DNA of 64,000 nucleotides, from the NCBI GenBank assembly GCA_020465985.1, contig JAANYP010002360.1, forward strand, positions 206,059 to 270,058. Reading direction: 5' to 3'. How positions within the stretch are numbered: position 1 is the first letter of the stretch; each line of letters opens with the position of its first letter. The stretch is from Centrapalus pauciflorus (taxonomy: Eukaryota > Streptophyta > Magnoliopsida > Asterales > Asteraceae). A model generated the notes under the pieces. The model was given only the letters and a program-made list of their open reading frames with translations, searched no databases and had not been told where the DNA came from. The translations under genes and the position numbers were made by a program. Below are positions 1 to 10,290 of this stretch, one piece after another.

Positions 1-2
1 AC

Positions 3-983
3 CTTGAATTTGATTTTGAAGATGATATAGAAGATCTAGAAGAAGGAGAGTTCGTTCCAGATGATATTGCTGACTGGAAGTCTGATGATGAGGTTGTGAT
101 AGATGAAGACGATAATGTAAATGAAGTAATCATTCAATCCCAGCCTGTCACAGAATTATATGAGCATACTGATGAACAAGTAATAGATATTGATGACATC
201 AAAGTGGCTTCGGTAGATGATTCAGAAATGGAAGAGGCTGAAAGAGAGCCGAGCAGAGCTGAATTGCTAAATCTTTGGTTCCGCAAGGAAGAGAAGAAGA
301 CTGAGCCAAAAATAAAGAAGACGATGAGGATTCCGGGTGCAGGAAATTTCTCGGGAGGCATTATTAGCTGGTTCTTCGACAGGGAACTGCAGCTTTTTAT
401 TCAAAAGAGAAGAGATGGTCTCCAATACCTGAGGCGCAAGTTTAAAGTGTTCAACACATTGCCGAACGTAGAGGTGAAGGAGTTGGCTTGGAAAGAGTTG
501 ATCAATATCAGAAATGACCCCTATGCTGAAGTGATCGCTAAGATAATCAGACGAGAGTGGAGATCGGGAAGGTTTGAAAGACTCAAACCAAGCTCTGGAA
601 AAAGAGTCGAGGATACTTCAAGAATAGATCCTCATACAGGACGACCATGGGCGAAAATGGTTTACAAGCCTGTTAAATGCTTAAGAAGGGTACCAATGAA
701 GAAGATGCCGCAAGATATTTTAGGCAACATGAAGTGGTGGTACCTTGATAATGAAACTGCTGAAGCTATCATGGAGGATCAAGACGACAAAGTTATTTTG
801 AGAGTGTATGATCCACTGCATCTGATAAATCTGTCAAAGGACGATCTGAAGAAGCTTCATGGCCAGCATATCTTCTTTCATGAAGGATGGAGATCTGAAG
901 CCAGAAAGTTCCAAAAAGTTGTCAGAGTATGTATAGATGCAGGTATATACGCAGGTAGTAGTATATATAGCTCCAGTACTTAA
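3..983 (+). CDS. Third ORF after pol (C-terminal part) of Cop-1
   Basis: This frame is open from the window edge to TAA at 983, so it is the C-terminal part of a longer protein whose start lies outside. It matches the Cop-4 ORF at 12587-14094, but here the acidic region and the basic C-terminal region are in one frame, so the Cop-4 version is broken. Visible parts are a strongly acidic stretch (about residues 1-90, rich in D/E), a basic linker (KKTEPKIKKTMR), and a basic, Trp-containing domain ending near HIFFHEGW. No enzyme motif, signal peptide or clear membrane segment is seen. Its place after pol is where SIRE-type Copia elements carry an envelope-like ORF; function here is unknown. The last 17 or so residues differ from Cop-4 because of a one-base indel near 899. 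Confidence 0.75.
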   Translation, partial: LEFDFEDDIEDLEEGEFVPDDIADWKSDDEVVIDEDDNVNEVIIQSQPVTELYEHTDEQVIDIDDIKVASVDDSEMEEAEREPSRAELLNLWFRKEEKKTEPKIKKTMRIPGAGNFSGGIISWFFDRELQLFIQKRRDGLQYLRRKFKVFNTLPNVEVKELAWKELINIRNDPYAEVIAKIIRREWRSGRFERLKPSSGKRVEDTSRIDPHTGRPWAKMVYKPVKCLRRVPMKKMPQDILGNMKWWYLDNETAEAIMEDQDDKVILRVYDPLHLINLSKDDLKKLHGQHIFFHEGWRSEARKFQKVVRVCIDAGIYAGSSIYSSST

Positions 984-1007
984 TCAAGATGTAAATAATA
1001 GTTAGAA

Positions 1008-1053
1008 GCTATCGTCAAGCGGAGTCTGTTGGTACACCCTGTGTGACGATAGC
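1008..1053 (+). other. Inverted repeat around the polypurine tract and LTR start (Cop-1)
   Basis: GCTATCGTCA at 1008-1017 is the exact reverse complement of TGACGATAGC at 1044-1053. The 26-base loop contains the degenerate purine tract (AAGCGGAGTC) and the first bases of the LTR. The same arrangement exists in Cop-4 at 12469-12515. Confidence 0.8.
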
Positions 1054-1715
1054 AGTCTAAGTGATCTAACATTTTGGTTTAAGTAATATTCAAAGTATTG
1101 AGTTTTAACGAGTGTTGGTTATATATGTTTATATGTTTATATTTGTTTGACACTTATTGATTTTGTGTTTGAACTTGATGTAACATATTAGAAGAAGTTC
1201 AAACACAAAGTTCAAAGATAAAATCAAGCATAAGCTGAAAACATAAGTTTCAATACTAAGTTAATTATGTGGAAGAGTAAATTCGAATTCTCTAAAGACT
1301 AGGATTCGAATCTAGGACAGATTCGAATGAGTCACTTAGACAGATCCGAATGTACTTCCTTAGGCAGATTCGAGAGTGTCAGAGAGGACAAACTTGAATG
1401 GGCCTTGGGCCTGGTTCGAGTTTTGCCCATGGCAGACTCGAATTAGCCTCTATAATTAGGGATAGACTCGAATAATTATCGGACTTTTTTGTAGAATTCG
1501 AGAGAGATTAAGCATAAAGCAATATCGAGTTTATCATCAGTTTTAGTGTTGTTTCGGAGAGAATCTTCTAGTAGGTGCGTTCTTGTTAGTTCGTGCAGCT
1601 CGTTGATAGTCTCCGTGTTCCTAGTGACAGTTGTTACCGTCTACCCGTTAACGAGGATTCCACACTCGGTGACGGTCTCGCGTCTAGATAGATCTCGTAG
1701 TGTGTAGACCTTACA
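1027..1715 (+). repeat. 3' LTR of Cop-1 (689 bp)
   Basis: Begins TGTTGGTACACC and ends CCTTACA, so it has TG...CA ends. It aligns over its length with the 676-bp Cop-4 LTRs, best near the ends. The middle carries many TCGA-core motifs such as ATTCGAATC and ACTCGAAT. The U5-like end has CTCGGTGACGGTCTCG-type sequence shared with Cop-4. Confidence 0.9.
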
Positions 1716-3126
1716 GGAGGTAAGGTAACAGGTAAGGGTACTGTGGAAGCAGGCAACATGTTATTCAATGATGTTTTGTATGTTGAACAGCTGAAGTACA
1801 ATTTACTTAGTGTGTCTCAAATCTGTGACAAAAAAAATATTGTTTTGTTCACATACTCAGAGTGCATTGTCCTTTCAAAAGATTTTAAAATACCTAAAAA
1901 TCTTGTTTTACTTAGAACACCAAGAAAGGACAATAACTACTGTTTGGACACAGATCTTTTATCCAAATCAAATACTTTAAGCTGTTTGATATCCAAAGCA
2001 TCATCAAATGAGTCTGCTCTTTGGCACAGAAGGATGTGTCACATGAACTTCAAATCTATGAATTTTTTAGTCAAAAAGAACTTGGTAAGAGGTTTACCAT
2101 AAAAGGAGTTCATATGTGATGATCATTGCGTAGCATGCCTCAAAGGCAAGCAACACAAAACTTCTCATAAGGCCAAAGAAGTAAATTCAATCTAATCTGC
2201 TCTTCATCCATATGGATCTTTTTGGTCCAACATCTGTTTTGAGTTTGAATAAAAGAGCTTATTGTTTAATCATTGTTGATGATTTCACCAGGTTTACATG
2301 GGTTTACTTTCTTAGGACTAAGGATGAAACTGCTGAGCTAGTCAAATCCTTTATTCTTAAAATTGAAAACCAATCAAATTTAAAAGTTAAGGTGATCAGG
2401 TCAGACAATGGAACTGAGTTTAAGAATCATATCCTAAACAGTTTCTGTGAGTCTAAAGGCATTGCAAGGCAATATAGTGCACCTAGAACACCACAACAAA
2501 ATGGTGTAGCTGAAAGGAAGAATAGAACTTTAATAGAGGCTGCTAGAACCATGCTAGCTGATTCCAAACTGCCAATGACCTTCTGGGCAGAGGCAGTAAA
2601 TACAGCCTGTTATGTTCTAAATAGGGTTCAAGTTTTTCAGTCACAAGGAAAAACTCCCTATGAGTTATTCCATCACAGGATTCCCTTAGTAGCCTTCCTA
2701 AAACCTTTTGGCTGTTCATGCACTATCCTACATATTAAAACTCACTTAGGAAAGTTTGAAAGTAAGGCTGAAGAAGGATTCTTTGTAGGATACTCTATTC
2801 AAAGCAAAGCCTATAGGGTATATAATAGTGTTTCTAAAACCATTGATGAGAGTGCCAATGTTGAGTTTAATGAAAACACTGCAAATATCAAAGGTACTGG
2901 TCCTGATTGGTTGTTTGATTTAGATTCACTAACAATTTCTCTGAGCTTTGTTGAGTTGTCTGCAGAAACTGTTGGAAACAATGTTAAAACTGTCAGCCCA
3001 AATTCTCATGCTGGTAACACAAATATTGAAGCTGTTGGCACAAAGTCTCCAATAATTGAAGATTCTGTACATGGGATGAGTACACTGTACTGCCACTTCT
3101 CACTTGTGACCCACCAGGGGTCCTAA
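1716..3126 (+). pseudogene. Cop-2 pol, GAG-pre-integrase and integrase part
   Basis: The first block (1743-2102) has the GAG-pre-integrase signature, including LLSVSQICD and the zinc-binding start LWHRRMCHMNF; it ends at a TAA. After a frameshift near 2100-2210, a second block (2212-3126) is the integrase core. It shows MDLFGPTS, the catalytic Asp in IVDDFTR, a second Asp in RSDNGTEFKN, and the catalytic Glu in PQQNGVAERKNRTLIEAAR, followed by the usual FWAEAVNTACYVLNR and FGCSC motifs. All three acidic residues are present, but the reading frame is broken, so no full polyprotein can be made. The block ends in a linker with repeats of the type NSHAGNTNIEAVGTK before another stop. Confidence 0.9.
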
Positions 3127-3158
3127 TTGACCAACAAAACATAAATACAGAGTTTGAA

Positions 3159-5000
3159 GTGCCAATCCCAAGCCCTGAAGTAACAGCTCCATCCAATAGG
3201 GAAACAGTCCCATCTTCTGATCAGACTGTTACTGAAGCAGAATCCTCAAGTGGTGCTGAAGGTGATGATACAAATCTGGGAAGCTCAATTCAAACAGAAA
3301 GAGAACCTACACTTAGGGTTCACAAGTATCATCCTCTCAACCAGATAATGGGAGATCCACGCACTCATGTACAAACAAGGACAATGATTCACAAGGAGTC
3401 CACTGATGTTGAATCCACAGTTCCTGAATTCAGTCTAGCTGCCTTTGAACATGCATGCTTCATGTCACAATTGGAGCCAAAGAAGGCATCTGAGGCACTG
3501 AAAGATCCATCTTGGATTGAGGCAATGCAAGAAGAACTTTTGCAATTCAAGATTCAGAATGTATGGACTCTAGTTGACTTGCCTAAAGGTAAGAGGGCAA
3601 TTGGTACATGATGGGTGTTCAGAAACAAGAAAGATGAGAGAGGTGTAGTGATAAAGAACAAAGCAAGGTTGGTAGCTCAAGGATATACTCAAGAAAAAGG
3701 AATAGATTATGATGATGTCTTTGCCCTAGTAGCAAGGATAGAAGCCATCAGACTGTTTCCAGCTTATGGCAGCTTCAAAGGGTTCAAAGTGTACCAAATG
3801 GATGTGAAATCTGCATTCTTGTATGGTACAATCGAAGAAGAGGTTTATCTGTGTCAACCCCCTGGATTTGAGGACTACAAGTATCCAGACAGAGTATACA
3901 AGTTAGACAAAGCCCTCTATAGACTCCACCAAGCCCCAAGAGCATGGTATGACACTTTGTCTTCATATCTTCTACAGAATGGATTCAAGAGAGGTACTCT
4001 GGACAAGACATTATTCACAAAGTCCATCAAATCATAGATTCTTCTTGTCCAAATCTATGTTGATAATATCATCTTTGGATCAACAAATGACATTCTGTGC
4101 AAGGAGTTTGAAACTTTGATGCACAAGAAGTTTCAAATGAGTTCAATGGGGGAACTAACTTTCTTTCTAGGATTGCAGGTCAAGCAGAAACCTACTGGAC
4201 TTTTCATAAGTCAATCAAAGTATGTGAATGACATCGTGGAAAAGTTTGGATACAAGGACACAAAAGTTGCCAGCACACCAATGGACACTAATAAACAGCT
4301 TGATGCAGATAAAGAATGAGTGGATGTGGATATTCATTTGTACAGATCCTTGATAGGTTCCCTAATGTATCTCACATCTTCTAGACCTGATATAATGTTT
4401 GCTGTTTGTGTTTGTGCCAGGTTTCAATGTGCTCCAAAGGACTCACAGCTGTTTGTTGTTAAGAGAATCTTTAGATACCTCAAGGGTCAACCAAAATTGG
4501 GACTATGGTATCCTAAGGACTCTCCTCTTGAACTAACAACTTATTCTGATTGTGACTATGGAGGTTGCAACATTCAAAGAAAATCCCCAACTGGTGGATG
4601 TCAATATCTAGGAGCAAGACTAGTCTCTTGGTAGTGCAAAAAGCAGACCACAGTGTCCACTTCATCCACTGACGCAGAATACGTTGCAGCTGCCAGCTGC
4701 TGTTCCCAAGTGATGTGGATTCAGAACCAACTGAGAGACCATGGTATGAACTTCCTATCTACTCCTATTTATATTGACAATTCAAGTGCAATAAGCATTG
4801 TACAAAATCCAGTGAAATTTCCCAAAACCAAGCACATAGACATTAGATTCCATTTTATAAGGGACTGTAATGAGAAGAAATTAATCCAAGTTACCACAAT
4901 TCATACAGATGATCAGTTAGCTGGTCTATTTACAAAACCATATGATGTAGGGAGATTCACCTTTCGAAAATCAAATATTGGTATGGTAAATATGGATTAA
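3159..5000 (+). pseudogene. Cop-2 pol, reverse transcriptase and RNase H part
   Basis: One frame runs from 3159 to the natural end (VNMD, TAA at 4998-5000), interrupted by TGA 3609, TAG 4035, TGA 4317 and TAG 4632. RT motifs are clear: NKARLVAQGYTQEKGIDYDD, QMDVKSAFLYG, QPPGFED and LDKALYRLHQAPRAWYD. The active-site box reads YVDN (near 4059-4070) instead of YVDD, so one catalytic Asp is lost. RNase H follows with TTYSDCDYGG, TSSTDAEYVAAASCC, YIDNSSAISI and KHIDIRFHFIRD. The same region of Cop-5 has intact YVDD and no stops, which shows what was lost. Each TGA/TAG could be a single-base change. Not functional as it stands. Confidence 0.92.
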
Positions 5001-5377
5001 TTTGTTCTTCGTTATTCTCCCTTATTTCATGAGGAAAATACTTATTCAATGTGCTTAGTGAAGGGGGAGACACTGTTTCATTAGAAAATGCTTAATTTTC
5101 AACTAACAGCTTGAGACTATTCTCATGCTGCTAGTTCATTTTCTCGGACGGTTAGTTGTTTTCACTTGGTCTGTCAAGTGTGCAGGGTAATTCTATAATT
5201 CTTCATAAGATTATGCGCGAGACTAGATATTTTTGAAAAGCCAAAACCTTTAAAGTCCTAGTTTCGTTCGATTGCAACTACCAGTTGCAAAAATATCTTC
5301 CACAATCTTTTCATCTTCTCTCTTTGTGCGATTCTCACACAGTCGTTCAAAACCCTAAATCCCCGTTGTGATCTCTA
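5001..5377 (+). other. Spacer between pol and third ORF in Cop-2, with an internal purine tract
   Basis: No ORF is seen. A polypurine run (AAGGGGGAGA, 5061-5070) followed by CACTGTTTCATTA is shared with Cop-5 at the same place (near 29479-29487 on the minus strand). It resembles the real 3' polypurine tract of the family. Copies of the family motif (CAACTAACAGCTTGAGA and CTGCTAGTT) follow at about 5099-5135. Confidence 0.55.
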
Positions 5378-7892
5378 ATGGAGTTTGTCAAAGAACATAA
5401 CTGCCTTCCCTACTCTCTCGAACACACTGAACTCCAACCATTCCATGACATGATGGATTTTATTCGTGGTTCCCATATCCATTATGCTCTAACTGTTAAT
5501 CCCACCATATACGTCTCACATATAGAGCAGTTTTGGAAATCAACCACTATTAATACCATTAATGGAGTCACTTCTTTTGCATCAATCATTGATGATAGCC
5601 ACATTACCATCTCTGAGGAGACTATACGCCAACATCTGCATCTTGAAGATGCCACCGGTATATCTGATCTCTCTCTTACTACTTTAGACGAAGGTCTTTT
5701 TGAAATTGGATATAGGGGCCCTACTGATTCTTTTACGTTCTACAAAGCACATTTTGGTTCTTAATGGGTATATCTTATACATATTATTCAGCAGTGTTTA
5801 AGCCCTAAACGAACTAGTTGGTCTGAATTTTCTTCAAATATTGCCACTGCATTAGTGTACTTATCAACAGGCCAACAGTTTAATTTTTCAAATATGATTT
5901 TTCAAGGGATGTTAAGGCACCATGCCTTAAAGAATCAGAAATTTTTAATGTATCCTCGGTTTTTGGCAGAAATAATTGCAAAGTCTTGCAATAATTTTAA
6001 AGTACATAAAATGATACATGTTTCTCTAGGCACTGTTTACCTACTATTAAAAGGCTATTGAAACCAAGTGCCAATTTTCACAGTGTGGATGTCCCATTGC
6101 CTTCTGCAATGCAAGATATCCATCCAAGAAACAGAGGAGAGGGTCCTGAGCAGGCTCAGCCATCCATTACTACTTCACCCCCAGGACCCCAACCCACTCC
6201 TCATTATACATATACTTCCTCTGCTCCTTATACTATACATACTTCCCCAGCCCCCTCACTTAAATGTATAAAAGACAAAGGGTTGTAGGAGCTCCTTCCT
6301 CCTCAGTCCAATTCCCAGAGCAAAATAGTCATGTGCAAGGGGACACTCCTGCACAGAATATCGATAGGGAACCCATTGAGGATACTCCCACCCTCAACTT
6401 GGAGGTGAACATCCCATCAGAGGATGTTCATATGGGATCTGTGGCTGATACTACTGATGTCCCTACACAAGTGGCACAGGACAGTATCAACATCCCTATG
6501 ACCACACCCCTGGCAACAAAGGGTGTGCAAGCACCTTCTAGAAGTCCCCAGTACCAAGAACAAAGGGGCCCAGATGTTTCTTCTCCTGGAATTCATGCCA
6601 GTGATAGATCTCAAACCCCACTATCATTTGACGGATCAACAGCTGAAACCTGTTGTAGCCATTTTGGAACATTATAAGTCCATTATTGCTGCATAGGGAT
6701 CTCAAATCACGGCTTTGCAACAACTCACAGTAGCCCAACAACAGCGCCTTGATCAGTTTCATCTTGGTTTCACTTTGTGTGGAAACAAGATCATCCAGCT
6801 CGAGAAGATGGTTCGATCCCTGCTTGCAAAGGTTTTTGGTCCCCCTGGACAAATCAATGCATCCAAAAAGGGGGAGAATCAGGATATCCCTCATCCAGTC
6901 CAAACAGCTTCAAGTTAACCAACAACAGCTTCAGTTTCTAGGCTAACAGTCCCATCAAAACAAGTGGAGTGGTCATCAGAGAAGGTCCTCAAGCTCCTGT
7001 CCCTGCAGTCCAAGCCACAGTATCATCCTCCACAAACTAGGGAAAGGGCATTTTGATTGAGCCTCCAAAGATTAAATTTGTTTCAAAAGAAGCCCAAGTT
7101 GCCCATGATGTTGAACTGGCCAGAAAATTGGAAGAAGAACAAGACGAGATCTTAGACCAGCAAACCCATGAACCAATGGGAGATGATGAAACCATAGGAG
7201 ATTATCTAAGAGGGTTTGTGGTCAAAGATAATCAAAAGAAGAGGAAAAGGCCAACAGGGCCTTCAAAGGCAGAACATAGAAGATTCTTGATAAATTTCTC
7301 TGCAACAGCTGGGATATCGAAGGTAATTGTTCAATCATGATCTACTGAGAAGCTTCAAGCTTTATATAACAAGGAAAAGGAGAAAGAAAAAGCTTCCACA
7401 GCCTCCCAACAAGTCCATGTTCCACAAGAACCAGTTCAAACTGTTGCTGATGCTCCTCAATTTGAACTCATCCAACATGCAAAGTTTGATCAGGTAAAGA
7501 GAGTGTTGTTTGAACAACAACTGCAAAAGGCTATGGAAATTGAAAAGGTCTTGGATCAGCATGACTTCTCCAAACCTCCAATTACTTACTGGTATGCGAA
7601 GTCAATGGATGACATTTGTTTAGTATATCATTTTGTAGTTAAAAGGGAAGTTGGTCCAGATGAAGAATATAAAAGCCTAATTTACCTGATTCAGAGATTG
7701 ACTAGAGAAGTGCTGACTCAAATGCTTCATATTGGAACTGCCAGTCACTCTAGGTCTCCAATTGTTTGGGTTCAGACAAACTTAAAAGATCTTAGAAGGA
7801 TTTTTGACCCAGAATCCACCAGAGTGGATATAGAAGCTGCCAAGGATATGAAGATTGTTCAGGTTGATTTATATGCCAAATCAATGACATAG
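5378..7892 (+). pseudogene. Third ORF after pol in Cop-2, broken
   Basis: Starts at ATG 5378 (MEFVKEHNCLPYSL), with a conserved N-terminal domain containing FHDMMDFIRGSHIHYAL, NPTIYVSHIEQFW and a stretch near TISEETIRQHLHL. The frame stops at 5762 but continues in the same frame at 5855-6061. Later pieces are a proline-rich linker (6058-6677), a helical segment (6715-6918), and a C-terminal charged domain (7053-7340 and 7503-7892) with AEHRRFLINF, ITYWYAKS and a long amphipathic helix. The intact C-terminal half is seen in Cop-5 (501 residues). Frames change at least three times. No enzyme motif or transmembrane segment is evident. The N-terminal domain resembles that of the Cop-4 third ORF (14679-14999). 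Function unknown. Confidence 0.75.
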
Positions 7893-8148
7893 ACTCAAGC
7901 TTGCAGACAGATCCTGCAGATTCTACAATTTTGAATTTCTTATTTTGCCAAAAGCATGGGTACTCCAGATGAGCTCTATGAAGGTTGAATGTGATAAAGT
8001 GGACTTGAAGAGAGAATTCATATAGGCTATAAGGCAGAAACTTTCACAGTTGTAAGTTTTTGGATGCCTAAGTTTGTGTATAACAATTTTACTTTGTTTT
8101 ATTTCCTTATTTGTATAGATACTTAAAGTCTTGTGTAAAGAATTTAAC

Positions 8149-8160
8149 TTAGGGGGAGAT
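8149..8160 (+). other. Polypurine tract of Cop-2
   Basis: TTAGGGGGAGA plus T directly precedes the LTR start TGTTGGG at 8161. This is the expected primer site for plus-strand DNA synthesis. Cop-5 has a weaker version. Confidence 0.9.
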
Positions 8161-8804
8161 TGTTGGGAAATATTCTAAGTATGTCAAGCTGTTAGTTAGA
8201 TTTCTCAAACTGTTAGTAGTATTTCTATGTAATTACAAAGTTGAAGCTGCTAGTTCAACAAGTTCAAGCTGCTAGTTCAATTGTTCAAGCTGCCAGAGTT
8301 AAAAGTTCAAGCTGCTCAACAGATTAATAACAGAAAGTGCTGATATTCAGGAAGTGATATATATTTCAATATTTGAAGATCTTCCAAATATATCTACTAC
8401 TAGAGAAATCAGAGTTCATCAAGAAAACAAATCAGAAGGCTATATATATAGATAGACTAGGTCTTTCTATTGTAAGTCTGTACGTGCAAGTTCTGTAAGT
8501 GTGTGCTTCATTGAAATTGCTTTCTGATAAAGTTTCTCAAGCCTCTAAGGTTGTAAAACCCTAAGAACAATCTGTGTTCTTCGTCTAATCAAACAGATTA
8601 GAGGTTATTGTAATATGTGACTTTGGCAATATAAAGGATTTTGATATTGGTTATATTTACCTGTTATTTATTCTGAAAGTTTTCTTAAATCAGTTAAGTG
8701 TTATTCCGCAAACTTCTTAATTAAACTTTGATTCAAAACAAGGTTATTGGTTTACACTCTGATTTATTAAAACCAGTTAATCTTAGGTGATTTTGATCTT
8801 GACA
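8161..8804 (+). repeat. 3' LTR of Cop-2 (644 bp)
   Basis: Starts TGTTGGGAAATATTC and ends ATCTTGACA. It aligns with the Cop-5 LTRs, including the array of CAAGCTG-core motifs at 8188-8330, a TATATATA segment near 8440-8455, and the shared segment around GGTTGTAAAACCCTAAGAAC. Boundaries are set by the purine tract on the left and by resumption of Cop-3 pol at 8805. Confidence 0.88.
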
Positions 8805-10290
8805 AGTTTTGTACATGGTTACCAGTGATGGCTATTATGCTCATTGAGTCTTAGTAGATTGGAGTTTTGTTCAGTTTGAAGCCATAGTCTCGGAGTTAAG
8901 TGCACGCATCCAGAGAAGTTGTGAGCAGCAGCTTGCGGCAGCAATGTATTCGACTTCTACAGTGGACAAAGAAACGCTATACTATTTCATTGATGCTCAA
9001 CTTACCAATTTATCTCCGAGGAACTGATATGACCTGATGTGCTTTCCCTGTCATGTTTACAACTTGCATGATCTGCATCTGAGTACGCAGTTAGTTCAAA
9101 ACAGGTTCCTTTTGGATTCCAGAGACCAAGATCAGGCGTGCCTTTTAAATATCGAGAAAAATGGTTAACAACAGCCAAGTGTGACTCTTTAGGATCAGCT
9201 AGAAAATGAGCACACAGACACAAACATTTTATCAGGTCTACTTGTAGTTAAATATAGCAAGGAATCGATCATTGCCCGATAAGCTATGATGTCAGTGGAT
9301 TTACCCATTGGATCGACATCAGGCTTTGAGGAATTGGACATAGGAGTTTTCATAGAAGAGTAGTTTCCATCTTAAATCTATTTAGGAGATCGTGGATGTA
9401 CTTCGACTGATTTATGAGAATCTCGTCAGGAAGTTGTTTGACTTGTAATCCGAGGAAAAAAAATTCATTTCCCCCATCATACTCATCTCGAACCTCGATT
9501 CCATGAGTTTTGAAAATTCTTCACAAAGTGTATGTTTGTAGAACTGAACATGATGTCATCTACATATATATGAATGAAAAGTATATCATTACCTTTATGC
9601 TGAATGAATAGAATCATCGACCATACCTTTGGAGAAGTCAGAATTAAGTAGGAATTCAATTAGACTATCATACCAGGCCCGAGGTGCTTGTTTTAAACAG
9701 TATAGGGCTTTGTCGAGAGCATAGACGTAGGATGGTCTAGACTCATCGACAAATCCTTCAGGTTGGTCCATGTACACCTCCATTTGGTAGACGGTGAAAT
9801 CCTTGTGAGCCCCATATGCTAGAAAGATGCAGATTGCTTCAAATCTGGCTACTGGGGAAAACGTCTCAGCGTAGTCGATTCCTTCTTGCTGGCGGTATCC
9901 TTGAGCAACTAGTCTAGCATTGTTGCGGATGGTAACTCCATTGGTGCCGATGATGGATCTATCCTTTGGTCGTGGAACTAACCTTCATACTCGTAAGTTC
10001 TCAAATTGACGAAGCTCATCATGCATGGCATTCACCTAGTCTGGATGTTGTAAGGCTTCGGCGGTTGATGTTGGTTCGATCTTACTCAAGAATGCAGCGT
10101 ACATGTATTATTCGGCACGTCTGTTTCGAACATGAGCGGACTTATCCCCAATGATTTGAGATTCGGGATGGGATAAAGTCCATCATCGCATAAGCGGAAC
10201 GAGATCATCTACTGATTGTGGTGTCTCGGTGGGGATCGGTTGGAGTCTTGGGAGAAGTTGGTGTGTCGTCAGTTTGTGTAGGCTCAATTG
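8805..10290 (-). pseudogene. Cop-3 RT and RNase H, heavily decayed
   Basis: On the minus strand, RT blocks include MEVYMDQPEGFVDE and LDKALYCLKQAPRAWYDSL (9595-9783), an intact YVDD box near 9549-9567, and RNase H blocks such as SRYLKGTPDLGLW and LTAYSDADHASC (9002-9223). The end (8805-9000) still reads LRDYGFKLNKTPIY on the way to the Cop-2 insertion. Stops and frameshifts are frequent throughout. RT and RNase H would copy genomic RNA to DNA; this copy cannot. Confidence 0.88.

Larger units (their letters stand above)
1..1715 (+). mobile_element. Cop-1: 3' end of a SIRE-like Copia retrotransposon
   Basis: The window opens inside this element. It holds the end of an extra ORF after pol, a short untranslated tail, a polypurine tract and a 3' LTR that starts TGTTGGTACACC and ends TTACA. 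ORF and LTR closely match the complete Cop-4 on the other strand, so the family is secure. Directly after the LTR, at 1716, the sequence resumes inside the pol gene of Cop-2, so Cop-1 is nested in Cop-2. The right target-site copy would be GGAGG (1716-1720); the left copy lies outside the window. The SIRE-like label is an inference from the third ORF after pol and the purine tract. Confidence 0.9.
1716..8804 (+). mobile_element. Cop-2: decayed Copia retrotransposon, 5' end cut off by Cop-1
   Basis: The visible part starts in the GAG-pre-integrase region and runs through integrase, RT, RNase H, a spacer, a third ORF, a clean polypurine tract (TTAGGGGGAGA) and a 3' LTR. LTR and proteins match Cop-5, so the two belong to one family. 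Its gag and protease lie left of Cop-1, outside the window. The right flank at 8805 is Cop-3 pol on the opposite strand, so Cop-2 is inserted in Cop-3; AGTTT (8805-8809) would be the right target-site copy. Many stops and frameshifts make it older or less constrained than Cop-5. Confidence 0.9.
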
